The translations under genes and the position numbers were made by a program. Below, in pieces: positions 1-7,050 of a stretch of DNA of 9,530 nt (positions within the stretch are counted from its first letter, which is position 1; each line of letters begins with the position of its first letter). The notes beneath the pieces are model-generated. The model saw nothing but the letters and a program-made list of their open reading frames with translations, searched no databases and was not told the DNA's origin. The stretch spans positions 1-9,530 of the forward strand of contig JAHKKL010000099.1 in assembly GCA_020027635.1 (NCBI GenBank). Direction: 5' to 3'. The DNA is from Gammaproteobacteria bacterium. GTDB taxonomy: Bacteria > Pseudomonadota > Gammaproteobacteria > UBA9214.

Positions 1-1565
1 GAGGCGTTGACCGACTTGTTGCACACCGGGAAGTCGGGAACGATGTTGCCGTGGATAAGCCGCTCGAGCGCCGGCCAGGTGAACCAGCTCGGATCGCGCG
101 GAAAATAGCGGGCGATGCGCCCGCCCTCCGCGAAGCGCACGAAGGCGAGCACCTCGCCGCGCCAGCCGTCCACGAATCCCATTCCCATGGCCCCGGCCGG
201 CGGCGTAAGCAGCGGGATGGCAATGTCACCGACCGGCAGGGCATCGAGCAGGTGGTCCATCAGCGTCAGGCTCTGGCGCACCTCCGCCATGCGCACCCGC
301 ACCCGGGCGGCCACATCGCCGTCGGTCTCGAGCGGAGAGTCCACCGCCAGTCCGTCGTACGGTGGATAAGGGTTATCGCGCCGCGCATCGAAGCCCTGGC
401 CGCTCGCCTTGCCCACATAACCGGTGCAGCCAAGTTCGCGCGCGTCCTCGACCGAGAGCCGACCGGTGCCGAGCAGCCGGTCATCGAGCGAGGGGTGATC
501 GTCGATGACGTCGAACAGCGGCTCGATGCTCCGGCGCAGCACGGCGTGGTCGGCGCGCAGCCGCTCCGCCGCGCCGGCCGGAAGGTCGCGCGCCACCCCG
601 CCCGGTACGACCAGGTCCATCATGAAGCGGTGCCCGAACAACGCGTGGCTGCGCCGCTGCCACTGCTCGCGCAGCCGCGCGCACTGGACATGGGCGAAGC
701 TGAAGCCGACGTCGTTGCAGATGGCGCCGATATCGCCGAGATGGTTGGCGATGCGCTCGCGCTCGCACGCGAGCGCCCGCAGGCTCGCGGCGCGCGGCGG
801 CACGCTGCAGTAGGCCGCGCGCTCCATGGCCTGACACGCCGCCCAGGCGTGCGCCACGGTGGAATCGCCCGAGACGCGCCCGGCGAGACGCGCGAGCGCG
901 GCGGGATCGCGCCCCGCGGCGATCTTCTCGATGCCCTTGTGCACGTAGCCGAGGCGTTCCTCCAGGCGCAGCACCTGCTCGCCCACCGCCTGGAAGCGGA
1001 AGTGGCCGGGCTCGATGATGCCCGCATGCACGGGACCGACCGGGATCTCGTAGACGCCGCTGCCATGGACGCGCACGAAGGGGTAGTCGGCATCGGCCGG
1101 CGTGCGCCGCGGGGACAGCCCGGCCGCGGGAAAATCGCCGCGCAGGGGATGGCTGCTGTCGGGCCAGGCCTGGTGGCGGGTCCAGCGGCGCGCGTCGGGA
1201 TGGTCCAGGCAGGCGATGCCGCAGAGATCCTGCAGGTGGCGCTCCAGGCGGTCGGCGCCCGGGTAGCTGGGCGTGAGCGATGCCAGCACCGGCTGCTTGA
1301 GCGGCACGCGGGTCGCGAGCACCAGGTAATCCCCCTGGTGTTCGAGGCAGGCGTAGACACTGATCCGGTCCTCGCCCGGATCGCCCCACAACCCGGCGAA
1401 GCGGCAGCCGAAGGCGCGCGCGATCCGTCCGGCGCGACCCCAGTCCTCGGCATCCAGTGTCAGAAAATGCGCGGGTGCGAGGCGTGCGGCGCTGCCGGTG
1501 CGCACCAGGATGTGATCGTCCTCGAGACGCGCCAGGTACTCGGACAGCCAGTCGAAGCGGCTCAT
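1..1565 (-). CDS. hyfG: HyfG/HycE-like large subunit lacking NiFe ligands (3' end beyond window)
   Basis: Large catalytic-type subunit of a group-4 hydrogenase/complex-I-like enzyme (NuoC-like domain fused to NuoD-like domain), expected on the cytoplasmic face of the membrane arm. The ATG at 1565 overlaps the hyfF stop as ATGA, and 521 codons stay open to the window edge. Residues 1 to about 150 match the position of the NuoC-like region. The large-subunit core begins near 162, with PVGPVHAGIIEPGHF at 175-189 and ERLGYVHKGIEKI at 203-215. The L1 motif, RVCGxC in true hydrogenases such as HycE, here reads R230-V-S-G-D-S235, so both cysteines are serine. Near the edge, the L2 position (D-P-C in HycE) reads N-A-S, with S522 in place of the first cysteine. 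The fourth ligand position lies outside the window. I infer a redox-silent or re-purposed subunit, similar to the Ehr (energy-converting hydrogenase-related) complexes known from comparative genomics. The family assignment is strong; the substrate is unknown. Confidence 0.9.
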   Translation of the reverse strand, partial: MSRFDWLSEYLARLEDDHILVRTGSAARLAPAHFLTLDAEDWGRAGRIARAFGCRFAGLWGDPGEDRISVYACLEHQGDYLVLATRVPLKQPVLASLTPSYPGADRLERHLQDLCGIACLDHPDARRWTRHQAWPDSSHPLRGDFPAAGLSPRRTPADADYPFVRVHGSGVYEIPVGPVHAGIIEPGHFRFQAVGEQVLRLEERLGYVHKGIEKIAAGRDPAALARLAGRVSGDSTVAHAWAACQAMERAAYCSVPPRAASLRALACERERIANHLGDIGAICNDVGFSFAHVQCARLREQWQRRSHALFGHRFMMDLVVPGGVARDLPAGAAERLRADHAVLRRSIEPLFDVIDDHPSLDDRLLGTGRLSVEDARELGCTGYVGKASGQGFDARRDNPYPPYDGLAVDSPLETDGDVAARVRVRMAEVRQSLTLMDHLLDALPVGDIAIPLLTPPAGAMGMGFVDGWRGEVLAFVRFAEGGRIARYFPRDPSWFTWPALERLIHGNIVPDFPVCNKSVNA

Positions 1566-3034
1566 AAGAGATGACTCCCCGTGATCAGCTCGGTCGCCCG
1601 GTCCAGCCACTGCGCCAGGAACCCGGGAATGGCCAACCCCAGCCACAGCACCAGCGCGAGGTGGATCGCGACCGGGAGCATGTTGGCGCGCACCGGCTTC
1701 TGGCCTTCGGGCGGCGCGCCGTAGACCATCGGGTGCAGATGGCGAAAGAGGCCGGCGAAGGCGATTGCGAGGCCGCTCAGCAGCGCCACCGTCAGCCAGG
1801 GCTGCGCCTGCATGGTGGCCGTGAGCAGCAGGAACTCGCTGGTGAATACGCCGAAGGGCGGAAAACCGGCGATGGCCGACACGGCGATCAGCAGGGACCA
1901 GCCCACCGCCGGCTGGGTGCGGATCAGGCCGCGGATTCGCTCGATGGACTGGGTGCCGGCGATGTGCGCGGCATGGCCCACGGTGACGAAGATCGCCGAC
2001 TTGGTGAGCGAGTGCACCAGCATGTGCAGCAGCGCGCCGAAGGTGGCGAGCGGTCCGCCGAGCCCGAAGGCGAAGGTCATCAGTCCCATGTGCTCGATCG
2101 ACGAGTAGCTGAACATGCGCTTGATGTCGCGCTGGCGGTGCAGGAACAGCCCCGCCACCAGGAACGACAGCAGGCCGAAGCCCATGAGCAGATAGCCGGC
2201 GAGATGCGGCGCGGCGCTGGCCGCGAGCGAACCGTCCACCAGCATCTTGAGCCGCACCACCGCGTACAGCGCGACGTTGAGCAGCAGCCCGGAGAGCACG
2301 GCGGACATGGGCGTGGGTCCTTCCGAGTGCGCGTCCGGCAGCCACTGGTGCATGGGGACTAGACCCACCTTGGTGCCGTAGCCCACCAGCAGGAAGACGA
2401 AGGCGAGGCGCATCACCGCGGGTTCGAGATGCCCGGCGTGGCGGTAGAGCGTGCTCCAGGTAAGCCCGGCGGACGGGTCGCTGACCACGTGCTGCGCCGC
2501 GAAGTAGGTGAGCACCGTTCCGAACAGCGCGAGCGCGATGCCGACACCGCAGAGGATGAAATACTTCCAGGCCGCCTCCACCGCCTCCGGCGTGCGGTAC
2601 AGTGACACCAGCAGCACCGTCGCGAGCGTCGCGCCCTCGACCGCCACCCACAGCACGCCGAGGTTGTCGGTGGTCAACGCCAGCAGCATGGTGAACATGA
2701 AGGCCTGGTACATGGAGTGATAGACGCGCATGCCGCGCTTGCGGGTCAGGACGGTATCGCACACGTGGCGCATGTACGGCCGGGAGAAGATCGAGGTGGT
2801 CAGGCCGATGAAGGCGGTCAGCGCCACCAGATACACGTTGAAGTCATCGACGCGGAAGCTGTAGCCGGCGATCTCCCCGCTCGCGGCGACCGTCCAGGTC
2901 AACCAGGCGGCCGCGCCGAAGGTGATCGTGGAGACCGCGACGTTCAGCCAGCCGGCCGGGCCCAGCGGGCGCAGCACCGCCAGGACGAGCGCGCCCGCCA
3001 CCGGCGCGAGCAGGGTGATGAGCAGCGCGATCAT
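1562..3034 (-). CDS. hyfF: HyfF-like membrane subunit (NuoN/NuoL-type proton-translocating)
   Basis: Multi-pass inner-membrane subunit of the Mrp antiporter/NuoL-M-N superfamily, 490 residues, close to the usual HyfF size. The start at 3034 forms an ATGA overlap with the hyfE stop and begins MIALLITLLAP, a first transmembrane helix; the open frame further upstream reads as an out-of-frame shadow of hyfE. Family hallmarks are visible. An intramembrane glutamate sits at about E133 in WVAVEGATLAT. The conserved lysine is K222 in GYGTKVGLVPMHQWLPDAH, followed by a GPTPMSAVLSG helix. A second lysine is K345 in HSLTKSAIF. The motif DIKRMFSYSSIEHMG at 303-317 is typical of this family. These residues form the proton path in complex I relatives, so ion pumping is likely. 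The gene overlaps the hyfG start by 4 bases. No lesion is seen. Confidence 0.93.
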   Translation of the reverse strand: MIALLITLLAPVAGALVLAVLRPLGPAGWLNVAVSTITFGAAAWLTWTVAASGEIAGYSFRVDDFNVYLVALTAFIGLTTSIFSRPYMRHVCDTVLTRKRGMRVYHSMYQAFMFTMLLALTTDNLGVLWVAVEGATLATVLLVSLYRTPEAVEAAWKYFILCGVGIALALFGTVLTYFAAQHVVSDPSAGLTWSTLYRHAGHLEPAVMRLAFVFLLVGYGTKVGLVPMHQWLPDAHSEGPTPMSAVLSGLLLNVALYAVVRLKMLVDGSLAASAAPHLAGYLLMGFGLLSFLVAGLFLHRQRDIKRMFSYSSIEHMGLMTFAFGLGGPLATFGALLHMLVHSLTKSAIFVTVGHAAHIAGTQSIERIRGLIRTQPAVGWSLLIAVSAIAGFPPFGVFTSEFLLLTATMQAQPWLTVALLSGLAIAFAGLFRHLHPMVYGAPPEGQKPVRANMLPVAIHLALVLWLGLAIPGFLAQWLDRATELITGSHLL

Positions 3035-3765
3035 CCGTCCTCCCCCGCAACGGCGCGCGGCGTCGTCCGGCCGGCGGCCACGATGCCCTCCTCGGCGGTT
3101 TCGGTCAGCCGGTTGAGGCGGTCCACGTCGAGCGAGTCGATGCTCTCGCGGATCTGGAAAAAGAACACGCCGAACAGCACCATGGCCACGAGCACGTCGA
3201 AGGCCACGCCCAGCTCCACCACCAGCGGCATGCCGGCGGTGGCGGAGACCGCGGCCAGGAACAGGCCGTTCTCCATCGACATGAAGCCGAGCACCTGGGC
3301 GACCGCCTGCTGGCGGAACACCATCATCAGCAGCCCGATCAGCACCACGGCGAGGCTGATGGCGACGATGTTGCGGGTGAAGGTCATCTCCTGCTGCACG
3401 ATGGGCAGCACCAGCCAGTAGCTGAAGATCACCAGCGCCACGGCGGCCATGATCACCAGGGCGGGCCGGTGCAGCGATTCCACGTGACGATCGAGCGCTA
3501 GGCGGCGCGTCAGTCGGTGCAGCATCCATGGGATCAGCAGCGCCTTGAGAACCAGGGTCAGCAGCGCCGAGAAATACAGGTGGTGCGTCTGCCCGGTCGC
3601 CGCCACTACGGTGGTCACCGCCGCCACCAGCGCGCCCTGCCAGGCGAAGGCATGGATGGCGGCGACCAGGCGGGCCTGGGCAAGCAGCACGAAGGAGGTG
3701 AACAGCACGATCGCCGCCAGCACCAGCACGATCTGCTGCAGCAGCGGCAACAGGGTGGGGCTCAT
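3031..3765 (-). CDS. hyfE: HyfE-like membrane subunit (NuoK-like)
   Basis: Small hydrophobic subunit of the hydrogenase-4 membrane arm, 244 residues (E. coli HyfE is slightly shorter). The ATG at 3765 overlaps the hyfC stop as ATGA. The frame stays open far upstream, but that part is arginine/alanine-rich out-of-frame translation of hyfC and hyfB. About seven transmembrane helices are apparent. Buried charged residues include K74 in LVLKALLIPW and E165 in GFMSMENGLFL; the MSMENG element resembles the NuoK/MnhC-type glutamate helix used in proton transfer. E184 lies in the next helix. The polar C-terminal tail (about 205-244) is probably cytoplasmic. It sits between hyfC and hyfF, where the family's usual order would have HyfD between HyfC and HyfE. 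No hyfD is present here. Confidence 0.88.
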   Translation of the reverse strand: MSPTLLPLLQQIVLVLAAIVLFTSFVLLAQARLVAAIHAFAWQGALVAAVTTVVAATGQTHHLYFSALLTLVLKALLIPWMLHRLTRRLALDRHVESLHRPALVIMAAVALVIFSYWLVLPIVQQEMTFTRNIVAISLAVVLIGLLMMVFRQQAVAQVLGFMSMENGLFLAAVSATAGMPLVVELGVAFDVLVAMVLFGVFFFQIRESIDSLDVDRLNRLTETAEEGIVAAGRTTPRAVAGEDG

Positions 3766-4712
3766 GCGCCCACCTCCAGGATGACGTGGCTCAGCAACCC
3801 GAGCAGGGCGAGCAGCAGCGCGAGATTGAGGAATGCCGGGGCGCGGAACAGCCGCATCTTGGCGAGCACGGTTTCGCCGATCGCGAGCGCCGCGCCGAGC
3901 GCGAGCAGTTTGAGGAAGACGGCGGCCAGCCCGATGCCGAGATCCGCGGGCGTGAAGCTCTGTCCGATGCCCCAGGGGAAGAAGATGTTGGCGATGAGCG
4001 CGCCGTAGAGGAGCAGCTTGAGCTGGGCCGCCCACTCCATCAGCGCGAGGTGCCGGCCCGAGTACTCGAGCAGCATGGCCTCGTGGATCATGGTCAGCTC
4101 GAGGTGCGTGGCCGGGTTGTCCACCGGAATACGGCCCGTCTCCGCGATCGCCACCAGAATCAGGCCGCCGAGGGCGAACAGGAACGAGGGCCGCAGCGCG
4201 AAGGCGCCGAGCTGATAGTCGATGACGCTCGCGAGGTTGGTGCTGTGCGCGCTCATCGCGAGGGTGAACACGGCCATCAGCATCGCCGGTTCGGCCAGCG
4301 CCGATACCAGCATCTCGCGCGAGGCGCCCATGCCGCCGAAGGCCGTGCCGACGTCCATGCCCGCGAGCGCCAGGAAGAAGCGCGCGAGCGCCAGCAGTCC
4401 CACCAGCACGATGATGTCGGCGATCGCCGCGGTCGGCAGGCTGACCGCCACCAGCGGCACGGTCGAGGCCGCCAGCCAGGTGGTGACGAACACGATGTAG
4501 GGGGCGGCGCGGAACAGCGGCGAGGCGGTATGAGCCACCCGCGCCTCCTTCACCAGCAGCTTGCGCAGGTCGCGGTAGGGCTGGAGCACGGGAGCGCCGC
4601 GCCGGTTCTGCAGCCGCGCCTTGACCTTGCGGATCCAGCCGACCAGCAGCGGCGCGAGCGCGGCGTACAGCAGCGCCTGCAGCAGGGCCGCGCCCCAGGC
4701 AACCGCCGTCAT
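3762..4712 (-). CDS. hyfC: HyfC-like membrane subunit (NuoH-like)
   Basis: NuoH/HycD/HyfC family subunit that connects the catalytic module to the ion-pumping subunits. With the start at 4712 it has 316 residues, typical for the family. I chose 4712 because its ATG forms an ATGA overlap with the hyfB stop, as at the other junctions. An in-frame ATG at 4724 would add MDHL and cannot be excluded; neither has a clear ribosome binding site. Visible family motifs are RRGAPVLQPYRDLRKLLVKE at 38-56 (first cytoplasmic loop), GMGASREMLVSALAEPAML at 127-145, and the acidic loop AETGRIPVDNPATHLELTMIH from about 190 into EAMLLEYSG. Glutamates 191, 205, 211 and 216 lie in that loop, the counterpart of the charged E-channel of NuoH. 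About eight transmembrane helices are expected. The gene looks intact. Confidence 0.92.
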   Translation of the reverse strand: MTAVAWGAALLQALLYAALAPLLVGWIRKVKARLQNRRGAPVLQPYRDLRKLLVKEARVAHTASPLFRAAPYIVFVTTWLAASTVPLVAVSLPTAAIADIIVLVGLLALARFFLALAGMDVGTAFGGMGASREMLVSALAEPAMLMAVFTLAMSAHSTNLASVIDYQLGAFALRPSFLFALGGLILVAIAETGRIPVDNPATHLELTMIHEAMLLEYSGRHLALMEWAAQLKLLLYGALIANIFFPWGIGQSFTPADLGIGLAAVFLKLLALGAALAIGETVLAKMRLFRAPAFLNLALLLALLGLLSHVILEVGA

Positions 4713-6442
4713 GAGATGATCCATAGCAGCAGCACCAGCGTCGCGAGCGTCCAGCCGAGATAGACGCGCACATTGCCGGACTGCAGCCGCACCACGCGGC
4801 GGGAGGCGGACTCCACCGCCCGCATGACCGGCGCATAGAAGAGATCCCAGGAGCGATCACCGATGCTGAGCTGGTAGCGCGGCGCGCCGTCCTCGCGCCG
4901 ACCGACCGACTCCTCGATGTGGAACAGCAGGCCGAACACCTGCCGGATCGGCTGGGCGAAGGCCGTGGCGGTGTATTGCATGCGCGCGGTGGGCGGCGCG
5001 AAGCCGCAGTCCCAGGCATCGCAGCGGCGCACCCGGCGCACCGCGCCGCGGCGCAGGCTCCACAACGCCAGCGCGGTGAGCACGGCGAGCAGCACGACCA
5101 CCAGCGGCGCGCTGTAGCTCGCCGTCGCGGGCGACACCGGCGTCAGCCAGAGCCAGCCGTGGGCGGCGGCCTGCGGCAGCCCGGCGCCGAGGAGCTGCCG
5201 GGGAACGCCGTCGATCACGCTGATCACCGCCGTCGGCAGGACACCGAACAGCAGGCACAGCCCCGCGAGCCAGCCCTGCCCCGCGCGCATGCCGAAGGGC
5301 ACCTGGCGGGCGTGGCGCACGTGGCGGCTGCGGGCCTGGCCGAGGAAGGCGACGCCATAGACCTTGACGAAGGTCGCCGCAACCAGCGCGCCGGTCAGCG
5401 CCAGCACCGCCGAGACGATGGGAATGAGGCTGCGCAGCACGCCGCTCTCGAGCTGCCAGGTCTGCAGCGCCGCCTGGAAGGTGAGCCACTCGGAGACGAA
5501 GCCGTTGAACGGCGGCAGCGCCGCGATGGCGATGCAGCCGATCAGGAAGAAGAGCCCGGTCCAGGGCATGCGCCGCAGCAGGCCGCCCATCTGCTCGAGA
5601 TCGCGTTCATGGGTGCTGTGCAGGATCGCGCCCGCCCCCAGGAACAGCAGCCCCTTGAAGAGCGCGTGGTTCAGCACGTGATAGAGCGCGGCGACGAAGG
5701 CAAGCGTGCCGAGCGGCGCGTGGCCCGTGCCGAGAAACACCAGCGCGAGCCCCAGGCCGATGAAGATGATGCCGAGGTTCTCCACCGAGGAATAGGCCAG
5801 CAGGCGCTTGAGATCGGTCTGCAACAGCGCGGCGAGCACGCCGGTCAGCGCCGAGACGCTGCCGATGGCGAGCACCGCCACTCCCCATTGCCACTGAACC
5901 TCGCCGAGAAGATCGAACACGAAGCGGATGAAGCCGTAGACCGCCACCTTCAGCATCACGCCGGACATCAGCGCCGAGATGTGCGAGGGCGCGGCGGGAT
6001 GGGCCTCCGGGAGCCAGGCATGCAGGGGCACCAGCCCCGCCTTCATGCCGAAGCCGATGAAGGCGAGCACAAACGCCACGCTGGCCCAACCGGGCGTGAG
6101 CGGCGCCGCGCGCATGGCCTCGAAGGCGAAGCCCCCGCCGAACGAGGCGAGCACGCCGTAGCCGAGCAGGATAGCCAGTCCGCCGATGTGCGCCATCAGC
6201 AGGTAGAGGAAAGCGGCGCGGCGGTTGGCGGCGTTCTCGTGCTGGAAAGCCACCAGGAAATAGGAGGACAGTGACATCACCTCCCAGGCCACCATGAACA
6301 GGAAGGCGTCGTCGGCAAGTACCACCAGCAGCATGCCGGAGAGGAACAGCCCGGCGAAGCCGCCGAGCGCCGTAAGCGAATCCCGTCCGTGCTCGAAGCC
6401 GCGCACATAGGCCGGGCCGTAGAGCCCGACGGCGACGCTCAC
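4709..6442 (-). CDS. hyfB: HyfB-like membrane subunit, 5'-truncated by an internal deletion/frameshift
   Basis: NuoL/HycC/HyfB-type ion-translocating subunit; 577 residues remain if a GTG at 6442 is the start, against about 670 for E. coli HyfB. Hallmarks are E54 in FMVAWEVMSLSSYFLV, K134 in GFGMKAGLVPLHAWLPEAHP, the SHISALMSGVMLKV helix, TDLKRLLAYSSVENLG, and LNHALFKGLLFLGAGAI with its lysine. The C-terminal LQSGNVRVYLGW tail is typical of HyfB/HycC. The first recognisable residues, VVSVAVGLYGPAYVRGFEHG, match the middle of the family's third helix. The in-frame sequence further upstream (to an ATG at 6526) is arginine-rich, not membrane-like, so it is not the real N-terminus. The true first helices are encoded in another frame by the fragment at 6439-6606. 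Either the gene is broken (a mutation or an assembly error), or translation restarts at the GTG that overlaps the fragment's stop (GTGA) and makes a shortened protein. Confidence 0.85.
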   Translation of the reverse strand: MSVAVGLYGPAYVRGFEHGRDSLTALGGFAGLFLSGMLLVVLADDAFLFMVAWEVMSLSSYFLVAFQHENAANRRAAFLYLLMAHIGGLAILLGYGVLASFGGGFAFEAMRAAPLTPGWASVAFVLAFIGFGMKAGLVPLHAWLPEAHPAAPSHISALMSGVMLKVAVYGFIRFVFDLLGEVQWQWGVAVLAIGSVSALTGVLAALLQTDLKRLLAYSSVENLGIIFIGLGLALVFLGTGHAPLGTLAFVAALYHVLNHALFKGLLFLGAGAILHSTHERDLEQMGGLLRRMPWTGLFFLIGCIAIAALPPFNGFVSEWLTFQAALQTWQLESGVLRSLIPIVSAVLALTGALVAATFVKVYGVAFLGQARSRHVRHARQVPFGMRAGQGWLAGLCLLFGVLPTAVISVIDGVPRQLLGAGLPQAAAHGWLWLTPVSPATASYSAPLVVVLLAVLTALALWSLRRGAVRRVRRCDAWDCGFAPPTARMQYTATAFAQPIRQVFGLLFHIEESVGRREDGAPRYQLSIGDRSWDLFYAPVMRAVESASRRVVRLQSGNVRVYLGWTLATLVLLLWIIS

Positions 6443-6606
6443 CACGCCAGCCCCGCCGCCAGCGCGGCGAGGCCGGCGAGCCCGAACAGCGGCATCACCA
6501 GCATGCGCACGACACGCGGCACCCATACCGCGAACACCGATACCACGGCCGAGGCGAGCGCCAGCAGCACCGCCAGCGCGGCGAGCGCCAGCGCGGCATG
6601 CGGCAT
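6439..6606 (-). pseudogene. hyfB: N-terminal fragment of HyfB-like subunit (55 codons)
   Basis: The ATG at 6606 shares one base with the stop of the upstream XRE gene (TGATG). It encodes 55 residues with two hydrophobic stretches (about 4-28 and 34-55) separated by a VPRVVR loop, the pattern of the first two helices of HyfB/NuoL. It then meets TGA at 6441-6439. Reading resumes in another frame at VVSVAVGLYGPAYV. By comparison with E. coli HyfB, roughly 40 residues are absent at the junction, including the conserved D-x-L-S segment at the start of the third helix. I read this as the 5' remnant of one original gene, with a deletion whose length is not a multiple of three. An independent small membrane protein coupled by GTGA is a less likely alternative. 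Confidence 0.65.
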
Positions 6607-6866
6607 CACGGTGTCGCCTCCTGCGCCTTGAGCCTTACGCCACGCCCCACGCCGGTGCTCGGCGCACCCTCGCCGATCAACTCGATGCCGGCTCTCTCCA
6701 GCGCCTCGACCACCCTCACCAGGGACTCCACGTTGCCGCGCACCTGCCCGGCGCTGCCCTCCATGCGCTGGATGGTGGGCAGCGACAGTCCCGCCGCCTC
6801 GGCCAGGCGGCGCTGATCCAGTCCCAGCAGTGCCCGGGCGGCCCGGATCTGCGCGGCGGTGATCAT
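6606..6866 (-). CDS. XRE-family helix-turn-helix regulator
   Basis: Small DNA-binding protein of 86 residues with one Cro/C1-type helix-turn-helix spanning about residues 4-40. ITAAQIRAARALLGLDQRRLAEAAGLS contains the first helices and the turn, and LPTIQRMEG is the recognition helix. A short dimerisation-like tail follows (VESLVRVVEALERAGIELIGEGAP). It is the first gene of the hyf-like operon, and its stop shares one base with the hyfB start (TGATG), so it is almost certainly co-transcribed and is a candidate autoregulator of the operon. A perfect inverted repeat inside the candidate promoter spacer is a plausible operator. The ATG at 6866 is preceded only by a weak AAGAG-type purine stretch. 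No effector-binding domain is present. Confidence 0.85.
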   Translation of the reverse strand: MITAAQIRAARALLGLDQRRLAEAAGLSLPTIQRMEGSAGQVRGNVESLVRVVEALERAGIELIGEGAPSTGVGRGVRLKAQEATP

Positions 6867-6899
6867 GTTCAGGGCATCTCTTGTTACGGTTGGGTCGTG

Positions 6900-6929
6900 A
6901 TATTACATATACGAAGTCGTAGTATTCAA
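6900..6929 (-). promoter_or_regulatory. Candidate sigma70 promoter of the XRE-hyf operon
   Basis: On the minus strand, TTGAAT (6929-6924) is followed after 18 bases by TAATAT (6905-6900), 34 bases upstream of the regulator's start codon. The surrounding sequence is markedly AT-rich compared with the flanking coding DNA. The match to the -35/-10 consensus is reasonable, but the promoter is inferred only from sequence. Confidence 0.5.
6910..6921. promoter_or_regulatory. Inverted repeat TACGA-AG-TCGTA, candidate operator
   Basis: Perfect 5-bp half sites separated by 2 bases, lying wholly within the spacer between the proposed -35 and -10 boxes of the XRE-hyf promoter. This is a classic position for a repressor site, and the size suits a dimeric XRE regulator such as the one encoded just downstream. 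Binding is inferred. Confidence 0.4.
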
Positions 6930-6983
6930 GTATTAAACATCATAATAATGACACCGCGGCGCACCCTCCCAAATATTGAGAAA

Positions 6984-7048
6984 TGTAGGGCGGGTTGGCG
7001 TTTTTTGCGTAACCTGCCAGGCGTTGCGAAGCAACACAACGCCTTTTT
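6984..7048 (+). repeat. Structured intergenic repeat, copy R1
   Basis: Bases 6992-7044 align without gaps to 7886-7938 on the other side of the carbonic anhydrase gene, with 46 of 53 identical, in the same orientation. The unit folds: GGTT-GCG pairs with CG-AACC around a T-rich loop (about 6991-7016), followed by GTTGC-GAA-GCAAC nested in GGCGTTG...CAACGCC. It resembles the REP-like dispersed repeats common in GC-rich gammaproteobacteria. No transposase is nearby. Confidence 0.75.
7020..7048 (+). terminator. Terminator-shaped hairpin within R1
   Basis: GGCGTTG (7020-7026) pairs with CAACGCC (7037-7043) and is followed directly by five Ts (7044-7048), as in a rho-independent terminator reading on the plus strand. 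No plus-strand gene precedes it. It would matter only if carbonic anhydrase transcription starts upstream of it, where it could act as an attenuator. The competing inner hairpin GTTGC (7023-7027)/GCAAC (7031-7035) cannot form at the same time. Confidence 0.3.
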
Positions 7049-7050
7049 AA

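Noticed and set aside
51..1574. A 507-codon open frame on the plus strand
   Set aside because: It is antisense to the HyfG-like gene, rich in Arg/Ala/His/Gly as expected from high-GC shadow frames, and shows no domain. The minus-strand frame carries clear large-subunit motifs.
4919..6274. A 451-codon plus-strand frame (and similar long ones at 3786-4763, 1571-2362 and 2717-3421)
   Set aside because: All are antisense to hyf-like genes, very rich in Arg/Gln/Glu/His, and have no recognisable family or ribosome binding site.
6443..6526. Upstream ATG (6526) as the start of HyfB
   Set aside because: The added residues are arginine/alanine-rich and not membrane-like, whereas a proper two-helix HyfB N-terminus is read in a different frame over the same bases.
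1..6606. Annotating the operon as a functional [NiFe]-hydrogenase 4 / formate hydrogenlyase
   Set aside because: The visible NiFe ligand positions are serine, hyfB is disrupted, and no formate dehydrogenase or hydrogenase maturation gene is present in the window.
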